The notes below the pieces were generated by a model, which was not told the origin of the DNA, ran no database searches, and worked only from the letters and a program-made list of their open reading frames with translations. A stretch of 64,000 nt of DNA from JBBQVS01 sp963792705. Its GTDB lineage: Bacteria > Chloroflexota > Ktedonobacteria > Ktedonobacterales > Ktedonobacteraceae. Positions 27,856 to 37,107 of the stretch are shown here, one piece after another (position 1 is the first letter of the stretch; the number at the start of each line of letters is the position of its first letter). A program made the position numbers and the translations under genes. The stretch spans positions 751,928 through 815,927 of the forward strand of contig CAWBXD010000013.1 in assembly GCA_963792705.1 (NCBI GenBank). The letters are read 5' to 3'.

Positions 27856-29694
27856 ATGGAGATCGTACCCGAAAACATTCCTTCCCCACCGCCATTATTT
27901 CGTGTGTCGATGTTCGGACGATTTACGCTTGAACGGCTTCTTCCACGTTCAGCACAAGACACATCTCGCTACGAGCCGATAGCCGAACGTATGTGGCGCA
28001 GCCGTTCCGCCGCTCGCTCTCTCTTCAAGCTACTGCTCTGCCGGACACGACGACGTGCGCCAAAAGAGTTCCTCGTCGAAACGCTGTGGCCCGATGTTGA
28101 CGAAGACCGTGCCAATCACTGTTTTGATTCGGCGGTCTCCGTCTTACGTACCCTCCTGCGTCCAGAAAAGCAACGTGAAAGCCTACTTGTCACGCTTCAT
28201 ACAGGCAATACACTTCTTTATGAATTACCATCGCAACATATGCTCTGGACGGATTGCGATGCCTTCACCTCGCTATTGAGTGACGCTGAACGTGCGAAGA
28301 GTCAAGGACGAGACCCGTTACCGATCTTAGAGGCTGGGCAACAGCTTGTGAGCGGAGAGTTTCTTGAGGATGAATGGTACAGTGAGTGGGCGCAGAGCAA
28401 GCGTGATACTATGAACGCGACACGTCATCATCTCTTGCATACGCTTGCCAATCTCTACACACAACGCGGTATGGTTGAGCATACTGAATTGCTGCTGCTC
28501 ACCGCATTAGAACAAGAAAGTACGGATGAAGACGCGCTGTGTCGCTTGATGCTCTTGCTCCACCAACAGGGTAGGCGGCACGAGGCATTGCGTTTTTATC
28601 AACGCACGGTTGACGCATTACAAGAGGAATTGGGAACACGTCCCTCTGCCTATACACAAGGATTGGCAGCACAGATTCGAGAGGAGCCTGCCATGCTTGA
28701 AAAACACGCTTCAATCATCACCCGTCGCGAAGCGATAACAACGATTGCCGGACTGGTGAGCCTCCCATTCTATGATGGTGCTCGTCAGCCATCGCCATTT
28801 CAACAGAAGGTAGAAGACCTCCTTCCACAATGTGCCACAACATTAATAGAGTGCTGGCACGCGATGAAAGGCAACGGGATAGCACATACTGAGCAGGTTT
28901 TGCCTGCCTCTCTTTCGCTATTAACATCGCTCGTGCAACAGCCATCACTCCATCAAGCCCATGTTGCCGCTCTGCTTTCACGTGCTCATCAACTTGCAAG
29001 TCTTGTTGCGCTTCATCACAATAATCTTGTCGCAAGGCTTCAGCATAACCAACAAGCGGTGCAGTATGCAGCTCTCTCTGACGATGTGGATTTACAGATT
29101 GCCGCTCTAATGCGCCTCGCCTATACCTACCATAGTCGCAAGCAACCCCAAAAAGCACTGACGACCTATCAACAAGCATTACCTCTTTTGCCTAACGTGT
29201 CACCCTTTCTACATGGACGCGTCTATGTAGGGCTTGCCAGCGCGTATGCACAGTGTGGAGACAAACAAGATGCAGAACGCGCACTTGGCCTTCTGCATGA
29301 GCATCCACTTGCGACAAACACTAAGATAGATGATATTCTCTATGCCGATTTCGGGCATCCTCTCCACATTCTCTATGAAGGTATAACGCGTCTCGCACTT
29401 CACCAATCTGAAGCTGCATGGAATGTGCTTTCGCGTATCGAAACACTCCAATCCAATGTTGTCGTACCTGAGCGTATTCGCCTTGAGATTGTGAATCAAC
29501 AAGCACAAGTTGCGTTGACCCTCAAAGATCGTGAACGCTTTACGGCCTCTTTGAAAGAGGGCATCACAGGAGCAATAGCAATCAAAAGCGAAAAGCGTCA
29601 CCAGGAAGTACAAGATATCTACACACAGGCACAAATGCTATGGCCTCATGAGGCACGAGTACAGGAGTTGAAGGAAGTATTCGTACAAAGGTAA
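27856..29694 (+). CDS. SARP/BTAD-family transcriptional regulator
   Basis: A 612-residue regulator. Residues about 15-110 form an OmpR-like winged helix (VSMFGRFTLER, RSLFKLLLCRTRRRAPKEFLVETLWPD). Residues about 115-275 are the bacterial transcriptional activation domain with TPR-like helices (AGQQLVSGEFLEDEWYSEW, LLLHQQGRRHEALRFYQRTV). The remaining 330 residues are TPR-type helices. GGAAAGG precedes the ATG. The close spacing to the helicase suggests a joint transcript. SARPs usually switch on biosynthetic clusters; a tie to a restriction-like gene is unusual. Confidence 0.85.
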   Translation: MEIVPENIPSPPPLFRVSMFGRFTLERLLPRSAQDTSRYEPIAERMWRSRSAARSLFKLLLCRTRRRAPKEFLVETLWPDVDEDRANHCFDSAVSVLRTLLRPEKQRESLLVTLHTGNTLLYELPSQHMLWTDCDAFTSLLSDAERAKSQGRDPLPILEAGQQLVSGEFLEDEWYSEWAQSKRDTMNATRHHLLHTLANLYTQRGMVEHTELLLLTALEQESTDEDALCRLMLLLHQQGRRHEALRFYQRTVDALQEELGTRPSAYTQGLAAQIREEPAMLEKHASIITRREAITTIAGLVSLPFYDGARQPSPFQQKVEDLLPQCATTLIECWHAMKGNGIAHTEQVLPASLSLLTSLVQQPSLHQAHVAALLSRAHQLASLVALHHNNLVARLQHNQQAVQYAALSDDVDLQIAALMRLAYTYHSRKQPQKALTTYQQALPLLPNVSPFLHGRVYVGLASAYAQCGDKQDAERALGLLHEHPLATNTKIDDILYADFGHPLHILYEGITRLALHQSEAAWNVLSRIETLQSNVVVPERIRLEIVNQQAQVALTLKDRERFTASLKEGITGAIAIKSEKRHQEVQDIYTQAQMLWPHEARVQELKEVFVQR

Positions 29695-29730
29695 CGACTG
29701 ACGACATACTTCCTTCCTTTTGCTTACGCT

Positions 29731-31131
29731 TTATTCGGTTTGCGAATGGTCAGTGAGGACCGTGTGGTTGCGACGCTCGGTAATGCGGACACGAAATTTG
29801 TTGCCAAAGGTTGGCGTAGGGTCATTCTTGACACGGAGTTTTTCCTCTGGCTTTATCCGTTCCAGACGTACCATGTGCAAGACAACAGCCAGGACCAAGA
29901 CGATTTGCGCTTCTGCCGCGCCTGCCCCTAAACACATATGCGTTCCGACGCCAAAGGGAAAGTACGCGCCTCGTTTTTTGTGTTCTTTGCGTGACTCGCT
30001 GTACCTTGTGATGTCAAATGCATAGGGGTCTGGAAAGATTTCTGGCAAGAAATGGGACGCCGTGGTAGCAATAAGAACCTGTTGTCCCTTGTCCACTCGA
30101 TAGCCTGCGAACTCAAATGTTTTGGCTGCGGTACGGTCTACGACAGGCGCAATTGAGTGGAGGCGCAGCGTTTCCATCATGGCATCGTGAAGGACGCCAT
30201 GAGAACGGATGTGGGTCGCTTCTGGCACACCGTTCGCGAAGAGGTGATCGGCCTCCTCCATGCAGCGTTCGAGGACAGCAGGATGTTGAAGCAACTCATA
30301 CAGCATAAACGTGCATTCGTTCGCCACTGTATCTAACCCTGCGATGAAAGGACCTGTCGCGGCGTAACAAATCTGCGCCTCATCTCCTAACACCTCTTTG
30401 AATTCTTCCTTCTGACTAGCCGCCAGGATGGTATCAACAAGATCAGGTTTTTCGCGTACTGTGGCACGATGGTGTGCAACAATGTCACGTCCCATGTGCT
30501 GAAAATGCTGTTTTGCCCGTTGATAGGATGGCATGCGTAACAGGAAAGTTGGAACCTGTTTGTTGACGTATACGTTGAGCGCAGTCCTAATCGTCGTGAT
30601 CATACTATCGAGCGTATCACCGGGAGCATGGTTTGCTAACGCTCGACCAAGTTGTTCTGTGACGATCAAGCGAAAGAGGGAAAGGGCCGCAATTTCTTCC
30701 CCAACTGAGAGGTGGTTGACGACGTTTTGTGCGATTTCTAGCAGGAGAGGAATATCTGAGAGGAACATCGTGGAGGAATAGCTTGGCTTGAGCAGTTTAC
30801 GCATCCGTGTATGGAGTTCTCCGTCGATATCCTGCATTTGTTCTTCAACGCCAAACTCGCATCCGTACCGATACCATGCCTCTCGTGAACTAAATTTATC
30901 AGCACCGTGTTGCGTCACAAAAACGTTTGCGTCTGGTCCTGCCAAAATAACAATATCCCTCGTTGGCACATGGATACGAAAAATGGGTCCTACACGCTTG
31001 TATTGTGCAACGATAAAACCCATCAAATCTTGTGTCAGTTCTCGTGCATTGCCTAGAAAGGGCAATCCTGGTACACGTGGTGGAAGAGGACGACTCTCGA
31101 TTGCTGCATCCATGTCGGTATGTACATCCAT
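29731..31131 (-). CDS. Cytochrome P450
   Basis: A 466-residue haem-thiolate monooxygenase. Seen are the I-helix AGLDT near residue 266, the K-helix ExxR in METLRL near 320, and the haem loop FPFGVGTHMCLGAG with the Cys ligand near 398. An N-terminal proline-rich start (PPRVPGLPFLGNARELTQD) is typical of soluble bacterial enzymes of the CYP51-like fold group. There is no membrane anchor. The substrate and redox partners are not evident; no ferredoxin gene is adjacent. GGAGGAGAG precedes the ATG. It is convergent with the SARP gene. Confidence 0.95.
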   Translation of the reverse strand: MDVHTDMDAAIESRPLPPRVPGLPFLGNARELTQDLMGFIVAQYKRVGPIFRIHVPTRDIVILAGPDANVFVTQHGADKFSSREAWYRYGCEFGVEEQMQDIDGELHTRMRKLLKPSYSSTMFLSDIPLLLEIAQNVVNHLSVGEEIAALSLFRLIVTEQLGRALANHAPGDTLDSMITTIRTALNVYVNKQVPTFLLRMPSYQRAKQHFQHMGRDIVAHHRATVREKPDLVDTILAASQKEEFKEVLGDEAQICYAATGPFIAGLDTVANECTFMLYELLQHPAVLERCMEEADHLFANGVPEATHIRSHGVLHDAMMETLRLHSIAPVVDRTAAKTFEFAGYRVDKGQQVLIATTASHFLPEIFPDPYAFDITRYSESRKEHKKRGAYFPFGVGTHMCLGAGAAEAQIVLVLAVVLHMVRLERIKPEEKLRVKNDPTPTFGNKFRVRITERRNHTVLTDHSQTE

Positions 31132-31449
31132 TGTTCTCTCCTCCTTCTTCTCATTCCTATTACATCTACAAAACGGTATGAGTAGCTTTCCTCATCATAC
31201 CCTATACGAAGGTTAAATGTATATTTGAGTTTGAGCAAAATGTTCTCAAAAATGAGACTTCCCATGATAGGAGACAACACCAAGAAAGCGTTTCTACTGA
31301 AGTCGTGAGCTATTCGTGAAAAAGCCTTCCCTCGCGTGTGAAATCTTCCATCTTCCTCGTGAGTCTCCTCCTCTATGATACAGATGAAATGTGTCCATAT
31401 CGCACGACGAAAGACAAAGTTTCTATAAAAGCAAAGAAAGGCATTACCT

Positions 31450-32022
31450 ATGTATCAGCTTGATTTGAAAACAATAGTTTCCCTCTTACTGGCTCATGCC
31501 CATACAGGCCTGTTACGAGCAGAGCTACCAGCAGGCATTTTAGAGCATGAAGAAACGTGCGTTGTCACTCTTACCGTCGTCAAAGGACTCCTAGTCTCTT
31601 GTGCCATCACCGACAAAGAGAGTTTTCCGCATGTAACAGGCGAACAAGCGTTGAATGCTCTCACAAACGTGGGGCCACTGAATTGGACAGTAACCCTTCA
31701 GCTTTCCTCTTCACTCCTCCCACCTCTCTCTTCACAAGTATCAGGTAGGGGGAGAAATGCCATTCCACGACGGCTCTGCGAACCACAGGCCGCGCAACTA
31801 CGTGTCTTGACGCGCACTCAACGCCTCGTCTTTTCCTTGATTAATGGCAAGAACTCGGTGACGTACATTGCCTATTTGCTTGCACTTTCATCAACGCGTG
31901 TCGAGCAAACGATGCGCGAACTCTATCAAATGAACCTACTTACCCTCGATTCTCCACACCCTCTTCCTCTACCTTCTCGCACAACACAGGCATCACATCC
32001 TTGGCAACAAGGAGGCTATTAA
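31450..32022 (+). CDS. Protein with C-terminal winged-helix-like part, unknown function
   Basis: A 190-residue protein. The first 90 residues (LDLKTIVSLLLAHAHTGLLRAEL, VVTLTVVKGLLVSCAI) resemble the effector-type domain seen in DUF4388-like proteins. The C-terminal half (RTQRLVFSLINGKNSVTYIAYLL, STRVEQTMRELYQMNLLTL) looks like a winged helix. The assignment is by eye and weak. It is the first of a tightly packed gene set: 1 nt separates it from the membrane HAMP-type gene. Confidence 0.65.
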   Translation: MYQLDLKTIVSLLLAHAHTGLLRAELPAGILEHEETCVVTLTVVKGLLVSCAITDKESFPHVTGEQALNALTNVGPLNWTVTLQLSSSLLPPLSSQVSGRGRNAIPRRLCEPQAAQLRVLTRTQRLVFSLINGKNSVTYIAYLLALSSTRVEQTMRELYQMNLLTLDSPHPLPLPSRTTQASHPWQQGGY

Positions 32023-32023
32023 C

Positions 32024-33121
32024 ATGCCCAATCCTGCTTCCACACAGCCCTCACTAGAGAAGCATCACGCTCCACCTTTGCCATCTTATCTGTTCGATGA
32101 ACGTCGTGATGCTCCCTTCTTTGCATGGTGGTATCGCCTCACAACTCCACCAGTACCCGACACGTGGGCCTCCATGAACGCACAAGAACGGGTTCGTCAT
32201 GCACGCATGATCAGTCGCGTTTTGCTGGTCATATTGTTGCTTCTCGGCTTTTCTGTCGTCTTCTTTGGCCTAAATCTTCCACTTATTTTTCTACTTACAG
32301 TGGCGTGTCTTGTGTTGCTGATTGTTCTCTTCCTCAATCGCGTAGGACAATCTTTCATCGCTGGAATGCTTCTTGTGATCCTCGTTGAGGTGGGAGTTTT
32401 AGGAAAAATCCTCTTGACGCATGGAGATGTAGGGCTGACTGCCTTGCCGTTGTTTGATCTGCTTGTGCTCCCTCTCGTCCTAGCGGCCTCGTTGCTTCCT
32501 CTTTGGGGTTTCTTAAGTATTGCCCTCCTCAATAGTCTCTTCACCATCATTGTGCTCACCTATGGACTTCGCATATCCAGTTTTGCTCTCACCTTTCACC
32601 TTGGAAAGAGTGAGCTTCTTTTCGTGACACTTCTGCTTCAGGTCCTAGCAACTAGCATGGCCTTTTTGTGGAAATGTAGCATGACTCGCGCTCTTGAACG
32701 GGCTGATCGTGCTGAGGCTATCGCTCGCTTAGAACACGATCTTGCAGGGCAGGGGCGCATTCTTGCAGAACAGAAACAGCAGTTGGAAGATGGCATTAAA
32801 CAAATCATCGACATCCAGATGCGTGTGGCACATGGAGACCTCAAGGTCCGTATCCCTCTTGATGATACACATATCCTCTGGCAACTCGCTGGATTGCTCA
32901 ATACCTTACTTACACGTTATCACCAGGCTCGACACGCCGAAGAAGAGTTGCAACGTACTCGGCTCGCGGTTGAGTATTTACTACGTGGAATACGTGATGC
33001 AAAGCACTCTCATCATGCATTGGTTTATGACAAAACAGGCACGATGCTCGATGCGGTGGTAACGGAGTTACAACGCCCTGTGTCAGTAGAAATGCATCCT
33101 GTACGACAAGAGCGAGAGTGA
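32024..33121 (+). CDS. Membrane protein with HAMP-like C-terminal region
   Basis: A 365-residue protein. After about 65 cytoplasmic residues come about six membrane helices (for example VLLVILLLLGFSVVFFGL, FIAGMLLVILVEVGVLG, FVTLLLQVLATSMAFLW; residues 65-215). A coiled coil (ADRAEAIARLEHDLAGQGRI) follows, then a HAMP-like segment (QIIDIQMRVAHGDLKVRIPL) and more helix. There is no kinase, cyclase or methyl-accepting domain, so its output is unknown and may be passed to a neighbouring product. It lies in the middle of the 31450-35183 gene set. Confidence 0.75.
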   Translation: MPNPASTQPSLEKHHAPPLPSYLFDERRDAPFFAWWYRLTTPPVPDTWASMNAQERVRHARMISRVLLVILLLLGFSVVFFGLNLPLIFLLTVACLVLLIVLFLNRVGQSFIAGMLLVILVEVGVLGKILLTHGDVGLTALPLFDLLVLPLVLAASLLPLWGFLSIALLNSLFTIIVLTYGLRISSFALTFHLGKSELLFVTLLLQVLATSMAFLWKCSMTRALERADRAEAIARLEHDLAGQGRILAEQKQQLEDGIKQIIDIQMRVAHGDLKVRIPLDDTHILWQLAGLLNTLLTRYHQARHAEEELQRTRLAVEYLLRGIRDAKHSHHALVYDKTGTMLDAVVTELQRPVSVEMHPVRQERE

Positions 33122-33135
33122 AAGAGGTAAGCATA

Positions 33136-33390
33136 ATGAAACCTACATTCCTCCACCTTGCTCTCCGTCATGAAGCGATCATTAACGAAGTCTTTCATGC
33201 TGCGTGTGTCTCTCCACAGGCGGTTGAAGCCGTTGTCGCGGGCGTCTTCGTGGAACAGGAAATCTTTGACCGTGTATTGGCAGCATTCAACACCCTGGCT
33301 GGGACAGCGTACAGGCAAGAGGATATTCGGGACGTGTGCATTCTGAATAAGGAATCCATCCCATCTCATCCCGATGGAACAACTCATTGA
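33136..33390 (+). CDS. Hypothetical protein, 84 aa
   Basis: Starts at the ATG at 33136 with AGAGG upstream, 14 nt after the HAMP-like gene. It is a short mixed protein (LALRHEAIINEVFHAACVSP, VFVEQEIFDRVLAAFNTLAG) without signal or membrane segment. No family is recognised. Its tight spacing suggests co-transcription with the genes on both sides. Confidence 0.6.
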   Translation: MKPTFLHLALRHEAIINEVFHAACVSPQAVEAVVAGVFVEQEIFDRVLAAFNTLAGTAYRQEDIRDVCILNKESIPSHPDGTTH

Positions 33391-33575
33391 GACGTGAAAA
33401 AGACCGAACATCTCTCAGGAACGTTTACACAAGATGCTTTTCTTTCTTTATTCTCTTTTCGTCGCTCTTGCATGATCCATGCTTCTTCTGCTACTATAGG
33501 TTTCCAGACACTACAGGAATGGAACCAATACATGTTCCACCACAAGAATACGTCGCAGAGAAGGAGTATCAGGGA

Positions 33576-35183
33576 ATGACAAGGAGAGGCGGGTTTGTAC
33601 GAGCGGTCGCCCAAGCACAACGCGAAACAGAACGAAGAAAACGGCAACAAACACTCAATTCGATAAAGGCTCAGTCACAAGCAGCCAAGATCGCAGAGCA
33701 AACAAAAAAAGCGTATGAACGCGCATCAGCAGCAGAACAAAAGGAACGCGCTCGACTCTATACAGAGTCACGTCTTGCCCACGTCAATCTGCAAAACGAA
33801 GAACTTGAACAGGCAATGATGCGCTTGAATAGCGTGCTTACAGACGCCCTTGCAGTGCAGCATTTCCTGGATGTGCAAACACTCAAGTCGCCGCTTCCCA
33901 ATCCTGTCTTCACGCCCGGTCCACTTGCTATAGCGGAGCCACCGCCTGCGCCATACCTCTATCAACCACCCACACCAACAGGTCTCCAAAAGCTGCTTCC
34001 TGGAGTCAAAGAAAAGTATGCACAGGAGATTGCAAAGGCACAGGAAACCTATAGAGTCCACACCGCTCAGCACTCGATGAGAGAGCAAGAACGCCTTCGG
34101 AAGCTGGCAGAGGCGCAAGCGGCCTTTGAGCAACACGTGCTGCGTGAGTATCAACAGATACGAGAGCAATACGCGGAGATTGACGCCTTTCAACGCGACC
34201 TGGATGCTCGTTCCCCTGCTGCCATCGTCAATTACTTTACTCTGGTGCTTGGTGCCAGTGCATATCCTGATAACTTTCCCCAACATGCCAAAGTTGCCTA
34301 CGTGCCTGAGTCAAAACAACTCGTCGTGGAGTATGATCTGCCCCCCTTTGAAATCATGCCAGAGATGAGTGGCTTTAAGTACGTCAAGACAAAAGATGAG
34401 ATCACGACAACACCGCGTCCAATGGCACAACGCAAGTCGCTGTATGCGACTCTCGTGGCGCAAGTGGCACTACGAACTTTGTACGAAGTGTTCGATGCCG
34501 ACCGGAAAGCATATGTTGAGACCCTTGTGTGTAACGGCTATGTTGAAAGTATCGACAAAGGGACGGGGCACTCAGTACGCACTTGCCTCATCACCATTCG
34601 GACAAGTCGAGAAACGTTTATGGCATTAGATTTGAGTAAGGTTGATCCACAAGCCTGCCTACAACGCTTAAACGCCTCCGTTTCTAAAAGTCCAACGGAA
34701 CTGGTGCCAGTCCGTCCAGTGCTTGAGTTCAATATGGTTGATGCGCGTTTCGTGGAAGAGACCGATGTGCTCTCAGGACTCGATCAGCGTCCGAATTTAA
34801 TGGAGCTGACCCCATCCGAATTTGAGTCGCTCATCACGAATCTCTTCCAGAAAATGGGCTTGGAAGCGAGACAAACACAAGCATCACGAGATGGTGGTGT
34901 CGATTGTGTCGCCTTTGATCCCCGACCCATTTTTGGTGGCAAGGTGGTGATCCAGGCCAAACGTTACAAAGATACGGTTGGTGTGAGTGCCGTGCGTGAT
35001 CTGTATGGCACCGTCATGAACGAGGGAGCATCCAAAGGTATACTCATTACCACAAGCGGCTTTGGCAAAGCGTCATTTGAGTTTGCAGAGGGCAAGCCAC
35101 TGGAACTCTTGAGTGGAAGCAATCTGCTCCACTTGCTCGCCGAAGCTGGCACCGAAGCAAAGATTGAGATGCTCCAAGAATGA
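33576..35183 (+). CDS. Coiled-coil protein with Mrr-like restriction endonuclease domain
   Basis: About 535 residues. The N-terminal 210 residues are charged coiled coil (ETERRKRQQTLNSIKAQSQA, AYERASAAEQKERARLY) with a proline-rich spacer. The middle has a folded domain of unknown type. Residues about 410-520 are an Mrr-type PD-(D/E)xK nuclease: ELTPSEFESLITNLFQKMG, the Asp in GGVDCV and QAK in VVIQAKRYKD. It probably cuts modified or foreign DNA; substrate not shown. The ATG at 33576 follows GGAG by 9 nt. The frame is open to 33387 but that part is T-rich and non-conserved in appearance. A decayed copy of its last 50 bp and downstream DNA lies at 48.6-49.2 kb. Confidence 0.82.
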   Translation: MTRRGGFVRAVAQAQRETERRKRQQTLNSIKAQSQAAKIAEQTKKAYERASAAEQKERARLYTESRLAHVNLQNEELEQAMMRLNSVLTDALAVQHFLDVQTLKSPLPNPVFTPGPLAIAEPPPAPYLYQPPTPTGLQKLLPGVKEKYAQEIAKAQETYRVHTAQHSMREQERLRKLAEAQAAFEQHVLREYQQIREQYAEIDAFQRDLDARSPAAIVNYFTLVLGASAYPDNFPQHAKVAYVPESKQLVVEYDLPPFEIMPEMSGFKYVKTKDEITTTPRPMAQRKSLYATLVAQVALRTLYEVFDADRKAYVETLVCNGYVESIDKGTGHSVRTCLITIRTSRETFMALDLSKVDPQACLQRLNASVSKSPTELVPVRPVLEFNMVDARFVEETDVLSGLDQRPNLMELTPSEFESLITNLFQKMGLEARQTQASRDGGVDCVAFDPRPIFGGKVVIQAKRYKDTVGVSAVRDLYGTVMNEGASKGILITTSGFGKASFEFAEGKPLELLSGSNLLHLLAEAGTEAKIEMLQE

Positions 35184-35625
35184 AGAGAGCCAGTATGCCC
35201 TTCTGTTTGCGAATGGAGCGTACTGGCTCTCTATCTCAATATGCGCCATTATACGAATACGAGTATCAAGAATATTTTTCCCATGTATTTCTTCTCTCAC
35301 ATTCTTGATGCTCTTAATCCTTACGTAAAGATGGAAGAGAGAGGTATGCATGACGAGAAAGGGAATCTTCTATAGAGAGTAAGAAACACCCGCATGACTT
35401 GTCACTTTTTCGTAACCTGTCTTCGTGTCGCATCAATACAGGTCGTAGAAGATGAAATACTCATCGCTACGATGGCGTATCTCCCAGCGATACATAACTG
35501 AGGGAACACCGAGAGATAAGGCGGATAGAGTACAAACACGTGTTTGCTGGTTTCATCTACAACGATCAAGATGTCTTTCTTGGCAGGTGATAGCTCCTGC
35601 TCCAGTTTGCATATATCTATCCACG
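35129..35625. repeat. Duplicated segment, copy A (nuclease 3' end plus downstream)
   Basis: It covers the last codons of the Mrr-like gene and about 440 bp of the following gene-free DNA (to the LLM gene). It matches copy B at 48643-49190 along its length, with identical islands such as GAATCTTCTATAGAGAGTAA and GAGATGCTCCAAGAATGAAG. No convincing gene lies in the downstream part. A short ORF at 35452-35634 has no ribosome site. Some differences between the copies fall at third positions of one frame (VVEDEILIATMAYL), so an old gene remnant is possible. Confidence 0.75.
35184..35232 (+). terminator. Hairpin after the Mrr-like gene
   Basis: AGAGAGCCAGTA pairs perfectly with TACTGGCTCTCT. It starts directly at the stop codon of the nuclease gene. 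There is no long T-run. The same hairpin, slightly altered, occurs in the duplicated region near 48.7-48.8 kb. Confidence 0.6.
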
Positions 35626-35647
35626 TACCCGTGAGAGAGATGCACTC

Positions 35648-36562
35648 TTAAAAAGCTTTTACATCAGCAACACTGCGCAATTTTTCCAGAACTCCCAATT
35701 GTTCCTGGACGGGCATCGCTACGAGATCGAAAAACACATGCTCAATGCCCATGCTTGCAAGTCGCTGTATATCCTCATGAATCTGTTCGAGAGAACCACA
35801 TAGTGGATTGCGTGGCTCTGGCAGCGCATGCATACTTACCACGCTATTTGCACGCACAATCATCTGCATAGCATGTGGGTCACGTCCCACATGCCGTACC
35901 ATCTCAGGAAATTCATGTGTGATCTGCTCCAACGAACTCCATGATCGTGCCAGAGGATTGATGCCATCTGCTATACGTGCTGCTCGTTCAAGCGAGGCTA
36001 CTGTTGCTGCTCCAAACAAGAGAGGCGGTCCTTGAGGTTGGAATGGTTTGGGACCAATATCTGACTCCACAATACGATAGTAACGTCCCTTATACTGAAC
36101 GGGATCAGGTCCCCAAGACGCACGTAACGCTCCAATATAGTCCTCGAAACCATTTCCTCGGCGTTGGAATGGGATATTGGCTGTCTCGAATTCTTCTTTT
36201 AGCCAGCCTTGCCCAATTCCGGCAATGACCCGTCCCTGACTAAACTGATCGAGCGTCGCGAAACGACGAGCCAGAACCACAGGGACGTGAAAGAGAGCAT
36301 TGATGACACTCGTGCCTAGTTTGATCCGCTCCGTTTTTGCCGCTACATAGGAGAGTGTTTCCAAAGGATCATAAATACTTTTGAAGTAGTCGGGCATCGG
36401 GTTCGACGGATGTCCATAGGCGACAAAATGCCGAGGACGCAGCAATCGCTCTCCCACCCACAGCGAGGCATAATCCAGACGTTCAGCTTCCTGTGCAATC
36501 TGTGTTATCAACGTAGGAGAGGCTTCTGCTCCCATCTGTGGGAGTGCAATACCTATATCCAC
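35648..36562 (-). CDS. LLM-class F420-dependent oxidoreductase
   Basis: A 304-residue luciferase-like TIM-barrel protein. It starts DIGIALPQMGAEASP and carries YASLWVGERLL, TERIKLGTSVINALFHVPVVLARRFATLD, GRVIAGIGQGW and PPLLFGAATVASLERAARIADG, all family hallmarks. It probably uses coenzyme F420; substrate unknown. It starts with GTG after AAAGGAAC. It appears to be a single gene. Confidence 0.9.
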   Translation of the reverse strand: MDIGIALPQMGAEASPTLITQIAQEAERLDYASLWVGERLLRPRHFVAYGHPSNPMPDYFKSIYDPLETLSYVAAKTERIKLGTSVINALFHVPVVLARRFATLDQFSQGRVIAGIGQGWLKEEFETANIPFQRRGNGFEDYIGALRASWGPDPVQYKGRYYRIVESDIGPKPFQPQGPPLLFGAATVASLERAARIADGINPLARSWSSLEQITHEFPEMVRHVGRDPHAMQMIVRANSVVSMHALPEPRNPLCGSLEQIHEDIQRLASMGIEHVFFDLVAMPVQEQLGVLEKLRSVADVKAF

Positions 36563-36702
36563 TGATGCGTTCCTTTCTCTTACTCAATCTTCTATTGCAC
36601 TATACCCTACAATGAATATATCGGTCAGGATTTTTGGGGGTGAAATCTTTGTCTATCTGAGAAAGCGGAACGGACACTACTCTATAAAAAGAAAGTGGAC
36701 CC

Positions 36703-36731
36703 TTGACAACACTTCACGATCTTCTTATAAT
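36703..36731 (+). promoter_or_regulatory. Consensus sigma-70 promoter of a leaderless ArsR gene
   Basis: TTGACA, 17 nt, TATAAT: both boxes match the consensus exactly. The -10 box ends 7 nt before the ATG at 36739, so transcription should begin at or next to the start codon. Confidence 0.85.
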
Positions 36732-36738
36732 TAACCTT

Positions 36739-37107
36739 ATGGTGAATGATTCAGCAGAACAACTCACAACCGTCTTTTTGGCACTTGCAGACCCCACACG
36801 TCGGGCGATCTTAGAACGCTTGGCACACGGCGAAGCTTCTGGAACGGAACTGGCGCAACCCTTCTCGATCTCGGTGCCAGCAATCTCCAAACATTTACGC
36901 GTACTGGAACATGCTGATCTGATCCTGCACCGCAAGGACGGACGAACGCACCGATTTCGCCTCGCCGCTCGCCCCATGCGAGAGGCTGCAGCTTGGCTTG
37001 AACACTACCGACACTTCTGGGAAGCCCAATTCGACTCACTGGAAACCTATCTCCTGACGACATCGGAAGAGGAGCAAGACGATGATGATTCCTCCGCTTC
37101 CTCATAA
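36739..37107 (+). CDS. ArsR-family transcriptional regulator
   Basis: A 122-residue winged-helix regulator: VFLALADPTRRAILERLAHG, TELAQPFSISVPAISKHLRVLEHADLI and HRKDGRTHRFRL. It has no obvious metal-binding Cys pair and is of the type often fused to or paired with SRPBCC proteins. The ATG at 36739 is chosen because the upstream in-frame TTG is part of the -35 box. No ribosome site is present, consistent with a leaderless mRNA. It overlaps the next SRPBCC gene by 26 nt, so they are co-expressed and it may act on the palindromic sites at 37.6 and 39.5 kb. Confidence 0.88.
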   Translation: MVNDSAEQLTTVFLALADPTRRAILERLAHGEASGTELAQPFSISVPAISKHLRVLEHADLILHRKDGRTHRFRLAARPMREAAAWLEHYRHFWEAQFDSLETYLLTTSEEEQDDDDSSASS

